Positions 1 through 5,070 of a DNA stretch of 6,347 bases are shown here, piece after piece. A program made the translations under genes and the position numbers. The stretch's first letter is position 1, and every line of letters begins with the position of its first letter. The stretch comes from Chloroflexota bacterium (GTDB lineage Bacteria > Chloroflexota > Dehalococcoidia > Tepidiformales > Tepidiformaceae), in the NCBI GenBank assembly GCA_025350285.1, contig JANXYE010000378.1, forward strand, positions 1-6,347, in the 5' to 3' direction. Under the pieces are notes generated by a model. It saw only the letters and a program-made list of their open reading frames with translations. It searched no databases and had not been told where the DNA came from.

Positions 1-390
1 GCGATCGCACGGGCCGACGTTCACGCATCCCGGATCAACGAGCCCGATCCGCATCACGCCGGCCTCCGCCAGCGCCGGAATATGCGCGTAGCGCTCTTCG
101 ATCGTCGTGTACGCGCCGCCGCTGGCCATCGTCGGGTAGAGCAGCGCGTCTGGCCGTTCGGCGAGGATGGCACGCCAGGCTTCGAGGTATGGCAGCGCCG
201 AATGGACACCGGTGGGGCCGCCAACGACGGCCTCGTCGTTGTGGTTGTGGACGATGGCGGCCCCCGCCGCGAGGCACCGCAACCCGTCCGCGGCGACTTC
301 CGTCGGGCTCCGGGGCACCCTCGGGTTGCGGTTCTTCGTGGTCGCGCCGTTCAGCGCCACCTCGATAATCAGCGGTTGTGGGTCAGCCAT
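1..390 (-). CDS. BKACE / DUF849 family beta-keto acid cleavage enzyme (C-terminus outside window)
   Basis: The first 130 codons of a gene on the minus strand, starting at an ATG (388-390) and running open off the left edge. The protein begins MADPQPLIIEVALNGATT, the usual opening of the DUF849/BKACE family, which includes 3-keto-5-aminohexanoate cleavage enzyme (Kce). These TIM-barrel enzymes condense a beta-keto acid with acetyl-CoA and release acetoacetate plus a new acyl-CoA. The segment AAGAAIVHNHNDE contains His48 and His50. In characterised Kce two such histidines, with a later glutamate not covered here, bind the catalytic zinc. PTMASGG (86-92) and TTIEERYAHI (95-104) also fit the family. 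A GGAGG site lies 6 nt before the ATG. The start is 50 bp downstream of the oxidoreductase gene, so the two are probably co-transcribed. The substrate cannot be told: the HNHND variant of the usual HxHxRD motif belongs to a poorly characterised branch. Family assignment is firm, specific activity unknown. Confidence 0.9.
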   Translation of the reverse strand, partial: MADPQPLIIEVALNGATTKNRNPRVPRSPTEVAADGLRCLAAGAAIVHNHNDEAVVGGPTGVHSALPYLEAWRAILAERPDALLYPTMASGGAYTTIEERYAHIPALAEAGVMRIGLVDPGCVNVGPCDR

Positions 391-396
391 CAGGTG

Positions 397-401
397 CCTC
401 C
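397..401 (-). promoter_or_regulatory. Ribosome binding site of the BKACE gene
   Basis: The minus strand reads cacGGAGGcacctgATG, a full GGAGG core 6 nt before the ATG at 390. It supports that start and shows that the second gene of the pair is translated independently, not through stop/start overlap. Confidence 0.7.
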
Positions 402-440
402 GTGAGCTGGTTGTCTGCTCGATGCTGGTGGGCGCGGCCG

Positions 441-1355
441 TTAGGTGTGGGGCATAACTTCTCGGGCGAAGCGCTCCATTGCATCCTCCCGCCCGCCAAT
501 ACCGCCACGCGCCGTGATGTCGAGCAGGATGTGCGTGACCCCCATCGCGCGATACGCGGCGATCTGTTCAAGCATCTGGGCTGGCGCCCCCTGGATCGAC
601 TTCTCCGGGTCCGAGACCCCGCCGAAGTCGAGGAAAACGCGGACAGAGAACTCGATGCTCGCGGGGTCCCGGCCGGCGCCGGCGGAGAGCTGTTGAACGC
701 GCGCCCACTGCGCGGCGAGCGTGGCCTTCGGAGTAAAGGCCGCGTGGAAGCAGTCTCCGAACCGGGCCGTGCGCCGGAAGGCCGGTTCGGTGTCGCCACC
801 GACCCAGATCGGGATGTGTCCATTCACCGGCTTGGGCTGGAAGCCAATCTCTGGAACGCGGTAAAAGCGGCCGTTGTAAGACGGCCGCGCTTCCGTAAAG
901 AGTTGCTCGAACAGCTCAAGCTGCTCGTCGGCACGGGCCCCCCGATGGTCGAATGGCATGCCGAGGACCTCGAATTCCTCGCGCATCCAGCCGACGCCCA
1001 CGCCCAGGATAGTCCGGCCGCCGGACAACACGTCGAGGGTCGCGATGCGCTTGGCCGTTTCCACCGGCGGCCGGTAGCCGAGGATCAACACCGTCGTGCC
1101 GAGCTTCAGCCTCTCCGTGCAGGCCGCGACATACGTCAGCGTGCCGAGCGGGTCCAGCCAGGAGAGGCTGTTCGGCGCCGGGAAGCCGCCGTCCGCGCTG
1201 TAGGGGTAGCGTGATTCGAAGGAAGCCGGCCAGGCCACGTGGTCGCTCACCCAGCCAGAGTGGTACCCCAGTTCCTCCGCGTGCCTGGCGAAGCGCGCGA
1301 GTGTTGGGCCATCGGCCTGCTGGCCGAGATGAGGCAGGTGGACGCCGAACTGCAT
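441..1355 (-). CDS. LLM-class (luciferase-like) F420-dependent-type oxidoreductase
   Basis: A 304-residue bacterial luciferase-like TIM-barrel protein that fits the TIGR03619-type F420-dependent oxidoreductases. It begins MQFGVHLPHLG. It then carries SDHVAWP (37-43), DPLGTLTYVAACTERLKLGT (68-87), ILGYRPPVETAKRIATLDVL (91-110), SGGRTILGVGVGWMREEFEV (111-130) and PIWVGGDTEPAFRRTARFGD (182-201), in the usual family order. Such enzymes move a hydride between a deazaflavin (F420) or FMN and a small organic substrate in the cytoplasm. Cofactor choice cannot be read safely here. The frame is open upstream to an earlier ATG at 1403. The start at 1355 is preferred because the family's opening beta strand begins there and a GGAG sits 6 nt upstream. 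The BKACE gene follows after 50 bp, suggesting a joint role in breaking down an organic acid or cyclic compound; this is inference. Length is normal for the family and no damage is seen. Confidence 0.93.
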   Translation of the reverse strand: MQFGVHLPHLGQQADGPTLARFARHAEELGYHSGWVSDHVAWPASFESRYPYSADGGFPAPNSLSWLDPLGTLTYVAACTERLKLGTTVLILGYRPPVETAKRIATLDVLSGGRTILGVGVGWMREEFEVLGMPFDHRGARADEQLELFEQLFTEARPSYNGRFYRVPEIGFQPKPVNGHIPIWVGGDTEPAFRRTARFGDCFHAAFTPKATLAAQWARVQQLSAGAGRDPASIEFSVRVFLDFGGVSDPEKSIQGAPAQMLEQIAAYRAMGVTHILLDITARGGIGGREDAMERFAREVMPHT

Positions 1356-1361
1356 GTTGGA

Positions 1362-1365
1362 CTCC
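1362..1365 (-). promoter_or_regulatory. Ribosome binding site fixing the LLM oxidoreductase start
   Basis: On the minus strand the sequence reads ccGGAGtccaacATG, a GGAG with a 6-nt spacer before the ATG at 1355. It supports the 304-residue start over the upstream in-frame ATG at 1403, whose extra 16 residues (MRCWRRIRRN...) do not look like the family. Confidence 0.65.
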
Positions 1366-1383
1366 GGGGCCGGGTTGCGGCGG

Positions 1384-1412
1384 ATTCTACGCCAACAACG
1401 CAACCGTGAGCA
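1384..1412 (-). promoter_or_regulatory. Possible sigma70-type promoter of the oxidoreductase/BKACE pair
   Basis: The minus strand has TAGAAT at 1389-1384, matching five of six bases of TATAAT. A weak -35 candidate, TGCTCA, lies at 1412-1407, 17 bp upstream. Transcription would start near 1377, leaving a leader of about 20 nt that contains the GGAG site. The -10 is good and the -35 poor, so this is tentative. Confidence 0.35.
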
Positions 1413-1424
1413 CAGCAGGTGCGC

Positions 1425-1454
1425 GTGACTTAGTTCAGTCCATTAGTCTATGCT
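1425..1454 (+). promoter_or_regulatory. Possible promoter/operator of the toxin-antitoxin module, probably leaderless
   Basis: GTGACT at 1425-1430 (TTGACA-like, four of six) and TATGCT at 1449-1454 (TATAAT-like, four of six) are separated by 18 bp. A start site about 7 bp past the -10 falls on or next to the antitoxin ATG at 1461, which has no clear Shine-Dalgarno (only a weak GAG at 1455-1457). The interval also holds GACT-N6-AGTC (1427-1440) and two copies of TTAGT (1430-1434 and 1443-1447). A Phd-type antitoxin could bind such short repeats to repress its own operon. Pattern-based only. Confidence 0.35.
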
Positions 1455-1460
1455 GAGACC

Positions 1461-1727
1461 ATGGTTACTACGGTGAACACCCACGAAGCAAAGACGCACC
1501 TCTCGCGACTGCTCGCCCAGGTCGAGAGTGGTGAGGAAGTCGTGATCGCGCGAGCGGGGAAGCCGATCGCCAAGCTCGTTCCCGCGAACCTCGAATTGGC
1601 CGACCGCAAGTTCGGCACGGCCGCCGGCATGATTACGTTACTCGACGGGTGGGAATCGCCTGACTTCACCGATGAGGAACTCGATGCCTTCGACGACGCG
1701 CCATTTCCGCCAGGCTTTGAAGGATGA
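1461..1727 (+). CDS. Phd/YefM-family antitoxin
   Basis: An 88-residue protein with the classic Phd/YefM N-terminal DNA-binding fold: VNTHEAKTHLSRLLAQVESG (5-24) then EEVVIARAGKPIAKLVP (25-41). The rest (about 60-88, DGWESPDFTDEELDAFDDAP) is acidic and probably unstructured until it wraps the toxin, as is usual in this family. It should neutralise the PIN toxin encoded next and repress the shared promoter. The stop codon overlaps the toxin start (ATGA at 1724-1727), which couples the two translations and keeps antitoxin made first. The ATG at 1461 is chosen because the fold begins immediately. No good ribosome binding site precedes it, consistent with a leaderless message. Phd-fold antitoxins paired with PIN toxins are a known combination, usually called VapBC-type modules. 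Confidence 0.93.
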   Translation: MVTTVNTHEAKTHLSRLLAQVESGEEVVIARAGKPIAKLVPANLELADRKFGTAAGMITLLDGWESPDFTDEELDAFDDAPFPPGFEG

Positions 1728-2110
1728 ACCTTCTTCTCGACACGCACGTGCTTCTCTGGGTCGCGCTGGCGCCAACGCGCCTTTCATCGCTTGCGAGAGC
1801 CGCCCTCGCCGACACGGCGAACACGCTCTGGGTGAGCCCGATATCCGTGTGGGAGATCGGAAATAAGGCATCGCGGGGGAAGCTCGTACTCAACTTTCCT
1901 CTCCCGGCGTTTCTGGATCTGAGTCGTCGCGATCTCCGATACAGGGACCTGGCTTTGACGCACGCGCATGCACTGGCGTGCGCCGATCTACCCGCGTTTC
2001 ACCGTGACCCGGCGGACCGCCTGCTCGTCGCTCAGGCGCAGGTCGAACGCATGGCGATCGTCTCTGCCGATTCAGCGATTCGCCAGTACCCCGTCGAAGT
2101 CCTCTGGTAG
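1724..2110 (+). CDS. vapC: VapC-like PIN-domain ribonuclease toxin
   Basis: A 128-residue PIN-domain protein of the single-domain toxin type. It starts NLLLDTHVLLWV, placing the first metal-binding acid at Asp6. The second is Glu44 in SPISVWEIGNKAS. HRDPADRLLVAQA (93-105) gives Asp95 and Asp98, and IVSADSAIRQY (112-122) gives Asp116. The acidic residues expected to hold Mg2+/Mn2+ are therefore all present and the enzyme looks intact. VapC toxins cut specific RNAs, often tRNA or rRNA, and stop growth when the antitoxin is degraded; the target here is unknown. The ATG lies inside the antitoxin's last codons (ATGA overlap) with only a weak AGG upstream, so translation is probably coupled. The gene ends 3 bp before the stop of an acyl-CoA dehydrogenase relic on the opposite strand, with no obvious terminator between. 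Confidence 0.95.
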   Translation: MNLLLDTHVLLWVALAPTRLSSLARAALADTANTLWVSPISVWEIGNKASRGKLVLNFPLPAFLDLSRRDLRYRDLALTHAHALACADLPAFHRDPADRLLVAQAQVERMAIVSADSAIRQYPVEVLW

Positions 2111-2113
2111 CCG

Positions 2114-2287
2114 CTACCCCCAGCCGGGCTCGAAGTTCAGCGGGATACCCAGATGGGTGCTTGGCCACCGTTTCCAGCGCGTTCAAGTCCGATGGCGGAT
2201 GTGCCTTGCCGGCACTCACGTCGCGGTAGAGCCGCTCCAGCCCAAAGCGCCGGAACAGGCCAGTGCCCCCAGCGATTCGCGCATCCG
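2114..2287 (-). pseudogene. C-terminal relic of an acyl-CoA dehydrogenase, with a frameshift
   Basis: Between the convergent ends of vapC and the endonuclease III gene, the minus strand encodes only the tail of an acyl-CoA dehydrogenase. In one frame (about 2282 down to 2157) it reads ARIAGGTGLFRR, then LERLYRDVSAGKAHPP, then LNALETVAKH. This matches the family's final helices, where the 'GG..(Y/L)(L/F)R...LERLYRD..AG..HPP' pattern is characteristic. One base later, in the next frame, it continues HLGIPLNFEPGWG and stops at TAG (2116-2114), the typical 'LGIP....EP.WG' C-terminus. The extra base is one G of the GGG at 2155-2157. Some 300 or more N-terminal residues, including the active site and most of the FAD-binding region, are missing: family similarity begins almost exactly at the endonuclease III stop codon. 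No start codon or function is expected. The frameshift could be a sequencing error, but the truncation would remain. Confidence 0.75.
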
Positions 2288-2950
2288 TCAGCCGGAGGGG
2301 ACATCTCGCAAGCGGGCCGGGCACTCGAGCAAGGGGCAACGCTCGCAGGCCGGGCGGCGCGCCGCACAGGTCCGGCGCCCGTGCTTGATGAGCAGCATGT
2401 GGAAGCGGTAATAGTCCCGCGGCTCAACCAGCGCTTCCAGCGCGACGTGCGCTTGCTCGGTCGTGAGTTTCTCCGGGATGAGCCCGAGCCGCTTACTCAC
2501 ACGTTCCACGTGCGTGTCCACCGGCATCGCCGGGAGGACGAGCGCGAAGAGGAGTACGCACGCCGCGGTCTTCGGCCCAACCCCCGGCAGGGCGCGCAGC
2601 CAGGCTCGTGCCTCATCCATGCCCATCTCACGCAGGAACTCCAGGTCCCAGGCGGGCGAGCGCTCGCCGACGGCTTTCAAGATCGCCTGGATGCGTGGCC
2701 CCTTCTGCTGGGCAAGGCCGCCGCCCTGGATGGTTGCGATCAACTCTTCGGCCGGGGCGCTCGCGATGGCCGCCCACGACGGGTAGCGCCGCAACATCTG
2801 CGTGAACGCGCGCCCGCTGTTCGTATCGGCGGTGTTTTGGCTCAATACCGTCAGGATGAGTTCTGCGAGCGGGTCGCCGTTCGGCGTGTGTACGGGTTTC
2901 CCGTAGACCACCGCGAGGGCGTCCATGATCGCGACCGGTTCGGGACTCAT
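2288..2950 (-). CDS. nth: Endonuclease III family DNA glycosylase/AP lyase
   Basis: A 220-residue HhH-GPD DNA repair glycosylase. LILTVLSQNTADTNSGRAF (31-49) is the early conserved helix. The helix-hairpin-helix LPGVGPKTAA (121-130) carries Lys127, equivalent to the E. coli Nth catalytic Lys120. PVDTHVERVSKRLGL (143-157) carries Asp145, equivalent to Asp138. Four cysteines near the C-terminus (195, 202, 205, 210) should hold the [4Fe-4S] cluster. It would excise oxidised pyrimidines and nick the abasic site in base excision repair. The last cysteine spacing is C-x6-C-x2-C-x4-C, one residue shorter than the C-x6-C-x2-C-x5-C of E. coli Nth. The 'SQNTADTNSGRAF' style is closer to archaeal and Chloroflexota-like homologues than to E. 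coli. Its ATG overlaps the stop of the upstream flavoprotein gene (ATGA at 2950-2947), so it is the last gene of that transcript. Confidence 0.94.
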   Translation of the reverse strand: MSPEPVAIMDALAVVYGKPVHTPNGDPLAELILTVLSQNTADTNSGRAFTQMLRRYPSWAAIASAPAEELIATIQGGGLAQQKGPRIQAILKAVGERSPAWDLEFLREMGMDEARAWLRALPGVGPKTAACVLLFALVLPAMPVDTHVERVSKRLGLIPEKLTTEQAHVALEALVEPRDYYRFHMLLIKHGRRTCAARRPACERCPLLECPARLRDVPSG

Positions 2951-4098
2951 CGGCCGTCCATCATCCGCCGCGCGATGCCCGGGAGGACCGGGATGCGTGC
3001 GACCTCTCGGGCATAGGTCGATTCCCCCCGCTGGACCGCGAAGAAGGCGTTCCAGAGAAAGCCGGTGTGCGCGCTCGCGAACATCCAGGGCCGCGGCGCC
3101 CGCCGGAGCATGCCATAAAACATGTAGGCGATGACCCGCGCCGCCCGCAGCTCCGGCATGACCTCCCGGTTGATGTCGCGCTGGTAGCCGCTGAGGTCTC
3201 CATCCCCCGCCGCCGCCCGGAGGACGTTCCTGGCGGCGATTCGCCCGCTCTGGATGGCGTAGAAGATGCCCTCCTCGGTGAACTCGTCCGCCAGCCCGGC
3301 GGCGTCGCCCGCAAGCAAGACGCGGTCATCGGCGATCCGTTCGTCCTTGCGCCGAAGCCGGACCTTATGCCCGCGCGCGATGTCCACCGGCGCGTCTTTC
3401 AGCCCCAGACGCTTGGTGAACGCCGCCACGCTTCGCTTCATATCGCCCGCCGAGCCCGGCGGCAGGACGATCCCTATCGAGAGCACCTCCGCCTTGGGGA
3501 AGACCCACGCATACCCCCAAGGCTTGTAGCCAAGGTCAATAAGCGACGTGCCGGCGTAGTCGCGAACCTTCGGCCCGGCCCGGACTTCCACCTCCCAGGC
3601 CGCGCACTCCGGGATGTCAGCACCAAGGCCAGCCATCCGCCCGACCGGCGAGTGTGCCCCATCGGCGCAGATCAGGAACGGCGCGCTCGCGCTGAAACCG
3701 TCGCCGGCCGTGACGGTCACCGCTCCGTTTCGTTCGAGCCGCCGCACCGTTGTCAGGGAGCGGAATTCGGCTCCCGCCTGCCCGGCGCGTTCCAGTAGAA
3801 GAGCGTCGAACCGTTCACGCATCACCATATGGGCGAATGGCTCGCCAGAGTCACGCGTGAAGGCCATCCGCCCGCCGTACGTCACCTCAAGCCGGTGGAC
3901 CGAGTCCTCAATCACCGAGTCAATGGGAAACGGCAGCAGCCGCTCCGTCCGCAACGGGATGCCCCCGCCGCACGCCTTATAGCGCGGGAAGGAGGCCCGA
4001 TCGACGAGCAGCACACGGGCACCGCTCGCCGCCAGCTCCCGTGCGGTCGTACTCCCGGCCGGACCAGCCCCCACAACGATGGCATCGAATTGCGTCAC
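2947..4098 (-). CDS. Geranylgeranyl reductase family FAD-dependent oxidoreductase
   Basis: A 383-residue flavoprotein of the geranylgeranyl reductase/PHBH-like fold. It has the FAD dinucleotide motif VVGAGPAGSTTA (8-19) with Asp33 ending the second strand. FPRYKACGGG (37-46) follows, with the family's conserved Cys43, then RERFDALL (94-101), CADGAHSPVGR (144-154) and GYAWVFPK (195-202). The second FAD motif is LLAGDAAGLADEFTEEGI (261-278). Relatives saturate the double bonds of prenyl chains in archaeal lipids, quinones or chlorophyll, or oxidise other lipid-like substrates. Which one applies here cannot be told. GDAAGLADEFTEEGI differs from the common GDAAG.(V/T)(N/H)P.(T/S)GEGI at Asp271-Glu272 and Glu276. 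The start is GTG (4098-4096): a TAG lies in frame just upstream at 4110-4108, and the FAD strand begins at once. The ribosome binding site is weak (cGGAca). The C-terminal part (about 323-355) is rich in aromatic residues and may touch the membrane. Confidence 0.92.
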   Translation of the reverse strand: MTQFDAIVVGAGPAGSTTARELAASGARVLLVDRASFPRYKACGGGIPLRTERLLPFPIDSVIEDSVHRLEVTYGGRMAFTRDSGEPFAHMVMRERFDALLLERAGQAGAEFRSLTTVRRLERNGAVTVTAGDGFSASAPFLICADGAHSPVGRMAGLGADIPECAAWEVEVRAGPKVRDYAGTSLIDLGYKPWGYAWVFPKAEVLSIGIVLPPGSAGDMKRSVAAFTKRLGLKDAPVDIARGHKVRLRRKDERIADDRVLLAGDAAGLADEFTEEGIFYAIQSGRIAARNVLRAAAGDGDLSGYQRDINREVMPELRAARVIAYMFYGMLRRAPRPWMFASAHTGFLWNAFFAVQRGESTYAREVARIPVLPGIARRMMDGR

Positions 4099-4112
4099 TG
4101 TCCGAGTCTATC

Positions 4113-4143
4113 GCGACGCTCGCTGCGCCGCTGTCAGCGTCGC
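4113..4143 (-). other. Perfect 8-bp intercistronic hairpin between sulfurtransferase and flavoprotein genes
   Basis: GCGACGCT at 4113-4120 and AGCGTCGC at 4136-4143 are exact reverse complements around a 15-nt loop. On the minus strand the stem begins 3 nt after the sulfurtransferase stop codon and ends 14 nt before the GTG of the flavoprotein gene. It is not followed by a T run, so a classical intrinsic terminator is unlikely. It could protect or process the upstream message, weaken read-through, or limit access to the weak ribosome binding site next to it. A protein-binding palindrome is also possible. Confidence 0.55.
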
Positions 4144-4146
4144 AGG

Positions 4147-5028
4147 CTAACCGACTTCCATCGGCAGAGACTCATCGCGCGCCCACTCCGAGAGCGACCC
4201 GTCGTAAACCGAGACGTTCTCGTGCCCGAGCAACGTGAGCACCAGCGCGTCGCTCGTCGCCGCAATGCCACCGCCGCAGTAGGTGATGACGCGGGCGGAG
4301 TCGCCTGCGCCGACATCGGCAAACCGCTTCTGAAGTTCGTCCGCGGCGAGGTAAGCTCCCGTCTCCCGTTCGATGAGCGCCTGGGCGGAAACGTTCACAC
4401 TGCCAGCTATATGCCCCGGCCTGCCATAGGTCGCGCCGCTTTCGCCCGAATGCTGGGCTGGCGTGAGGGCGTTGACCACGCACGTCGCGCCGCCGCCGAT
4501 CGCAGCCATGACATCTTCTTTTGTCGCGAACAGTCCGGACCGTGGCCGCGCAACGAATCGGCCCGACGGATAGGCGGCGGACTCGGTCGAGAGCGCACGT
4601 CCCTCCGCGGCCCATTTCTTGAGGCCGCCGTCGAGCACGGCCGCATCGTCGAATCCCATCGTCCGCAGCAGCCACCAGACCCGCGCCGCCCACATGCTCA
4701 TATTCGCGTCGTAACAGATGACGCGGGTGCCCTCCCCTACGCCGAGGGCCGACATCGCAGCGCCGAACTGCTCTGGCGGCGGGCACATGAACGGCAGCCG
4801 TTGAGACCTGTCCGAAAGGTCCGTGACCAGGTCCGCGAACGCCGATCCGGGGATGTGGCCCGCCTCCCAGTTCGCCCGGCCGCTCTCCTGGACGTACGAC
4901 TGGCGGGGGGCGTCCGGCGCCGGTGGTCGCAGGAAGACGGTGCAGTCGAGGACGCGCAACGCCGGGTCGCCAAGAATTCCGGCGAGATGGTCGGTCGAGA
5001 CGAGGTACTGGGGGTTCGCGAAGGCCAT
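4147..5028 (-). CDS. Two-domain rhodanese-type sulfurtransferase (thiosulfate/3-mercaptopyruvate type)
   Basis: A 293-residue tandem rhodanese. The N-terminal, non-catalytic domain carries GHIPGSAF (57-64) and VICYDANMSMWAARVWWLLR (103-122), with Asp107 where an active domain would have cysteine, then VLDGGLKKW (131-139). The catalytic domain carries ATYGRPGHIAGSVNV (199-213) and the active loop TYCGGGIAAT (249-258), with Cys251 taking the persulfide, then VYDGSLSEW (274-282). It moves sulfane sulfur from a donor such as thiosulfate or 3-mercaptopyruvate to a thiol or cyanide. The CGGGIA loop matches neither the textbook CRKGVT of thiosulfate sulfurtransferases nor the CG(S/T)GVT of mercaptopyruvate enzymes, though the small, uncharged loop is nearer the latter. 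The start is the ATG at 5028. A TTG at 5034 is in frame, and an AGGAG lies 10 nt from the ATG and 4 nt from the TTG, so either is possible. It follows the SDR gene by 42 bp. Confidence 0.92.
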   Translation of the reverse strand: MAFANPQYLVSTDHLAGILGDPALRVLDCTVFLRPPAPDAPRQSYVQESGRANWEAGHIPGSAFADLVTDLSDRSQRLPFMCPPPEQFGAAMSALGVGEGTRVICYDANMSMWAARVWWLLRTMGFDDAAVLDGGLKKWAAEGRALSTESAAYPSGRFVARPRSGLFATKEDVMAAIGGGATCVVNALTPAQHSGESGATYGRPGHIAGSVNVSAQALIERETGAYLAADELQKRFADVGAGDSARVITYCGGGIAATSDALVLTLLGHENVSVYDGSLSEWARDESLPMEVG

Positions 5029-5038
5029 GGCCAACTTT

Positions 5039-5043
5039 CTCCT
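5039..5043 (-). promoter_or_regulatory. Ribosome binding site of the sulfurtransferase gene
   Basis: The minus strand reads AGGAGaaagTTGgccATG. The AGGAG is 4 nt from the TTG at 5034 and 10 nt from the ATG at 5028. Neither spacing is ideal; ATG is preferred as the stronger codon. The choice changes only two residues. Confidence 0.55.
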
Positions 5044-5070
5044 GGGGAATTCGGGGGTCGCGGGACAAGC

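Noticed and set aside
378..1214. A 278-codon plus-strand open frame opposite the LLM oxidoreductase
   Set aside because: It is rich in Arg/Ala/Glu without motifs and overlaps a complete, motif-rich gene with its own ribosome binding site.
2147..2158. ACCC-AGAT-GGGT small inverted repeat after vapC
   Set aside because: A 4-bp stem is expected by chance in this composition and it has no terminator features.
2201..2215. GTGCC-TTGCC-GGCAC hairpin as a terminator between vapC and nth
   Set aside because: It has only a 5-bp stem, no T tract on either side, and lies within codons of the acyl-CoA dehydrogenase relic, which explains it better.
1890..2339. The full 149-codon minus-strand frame spanning the vapC/nth gap as a real gene
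   Set aside because: Only its middle (about 2157-2282) resembles acyl-CoA dehydrogenase. The ends run antisense to vapC and out of frame through nth, and the true dehydrogenase stop lies in another frame. It is treated as a relic.
2153..3016. A 287-codon plus-strand open frame opposite endonuclease III
   Set aside because: It is an antisense shadow of a clear nth gene and has no family features.
4113..4143. The sulfurtransferase-flavoprotein hairpin as a rho-independent terminator
   Set aside because: The stem is followed by GATAGACTCGG on the minus strand, with no U run, and the next gene in the same direction starts 14 nt later.
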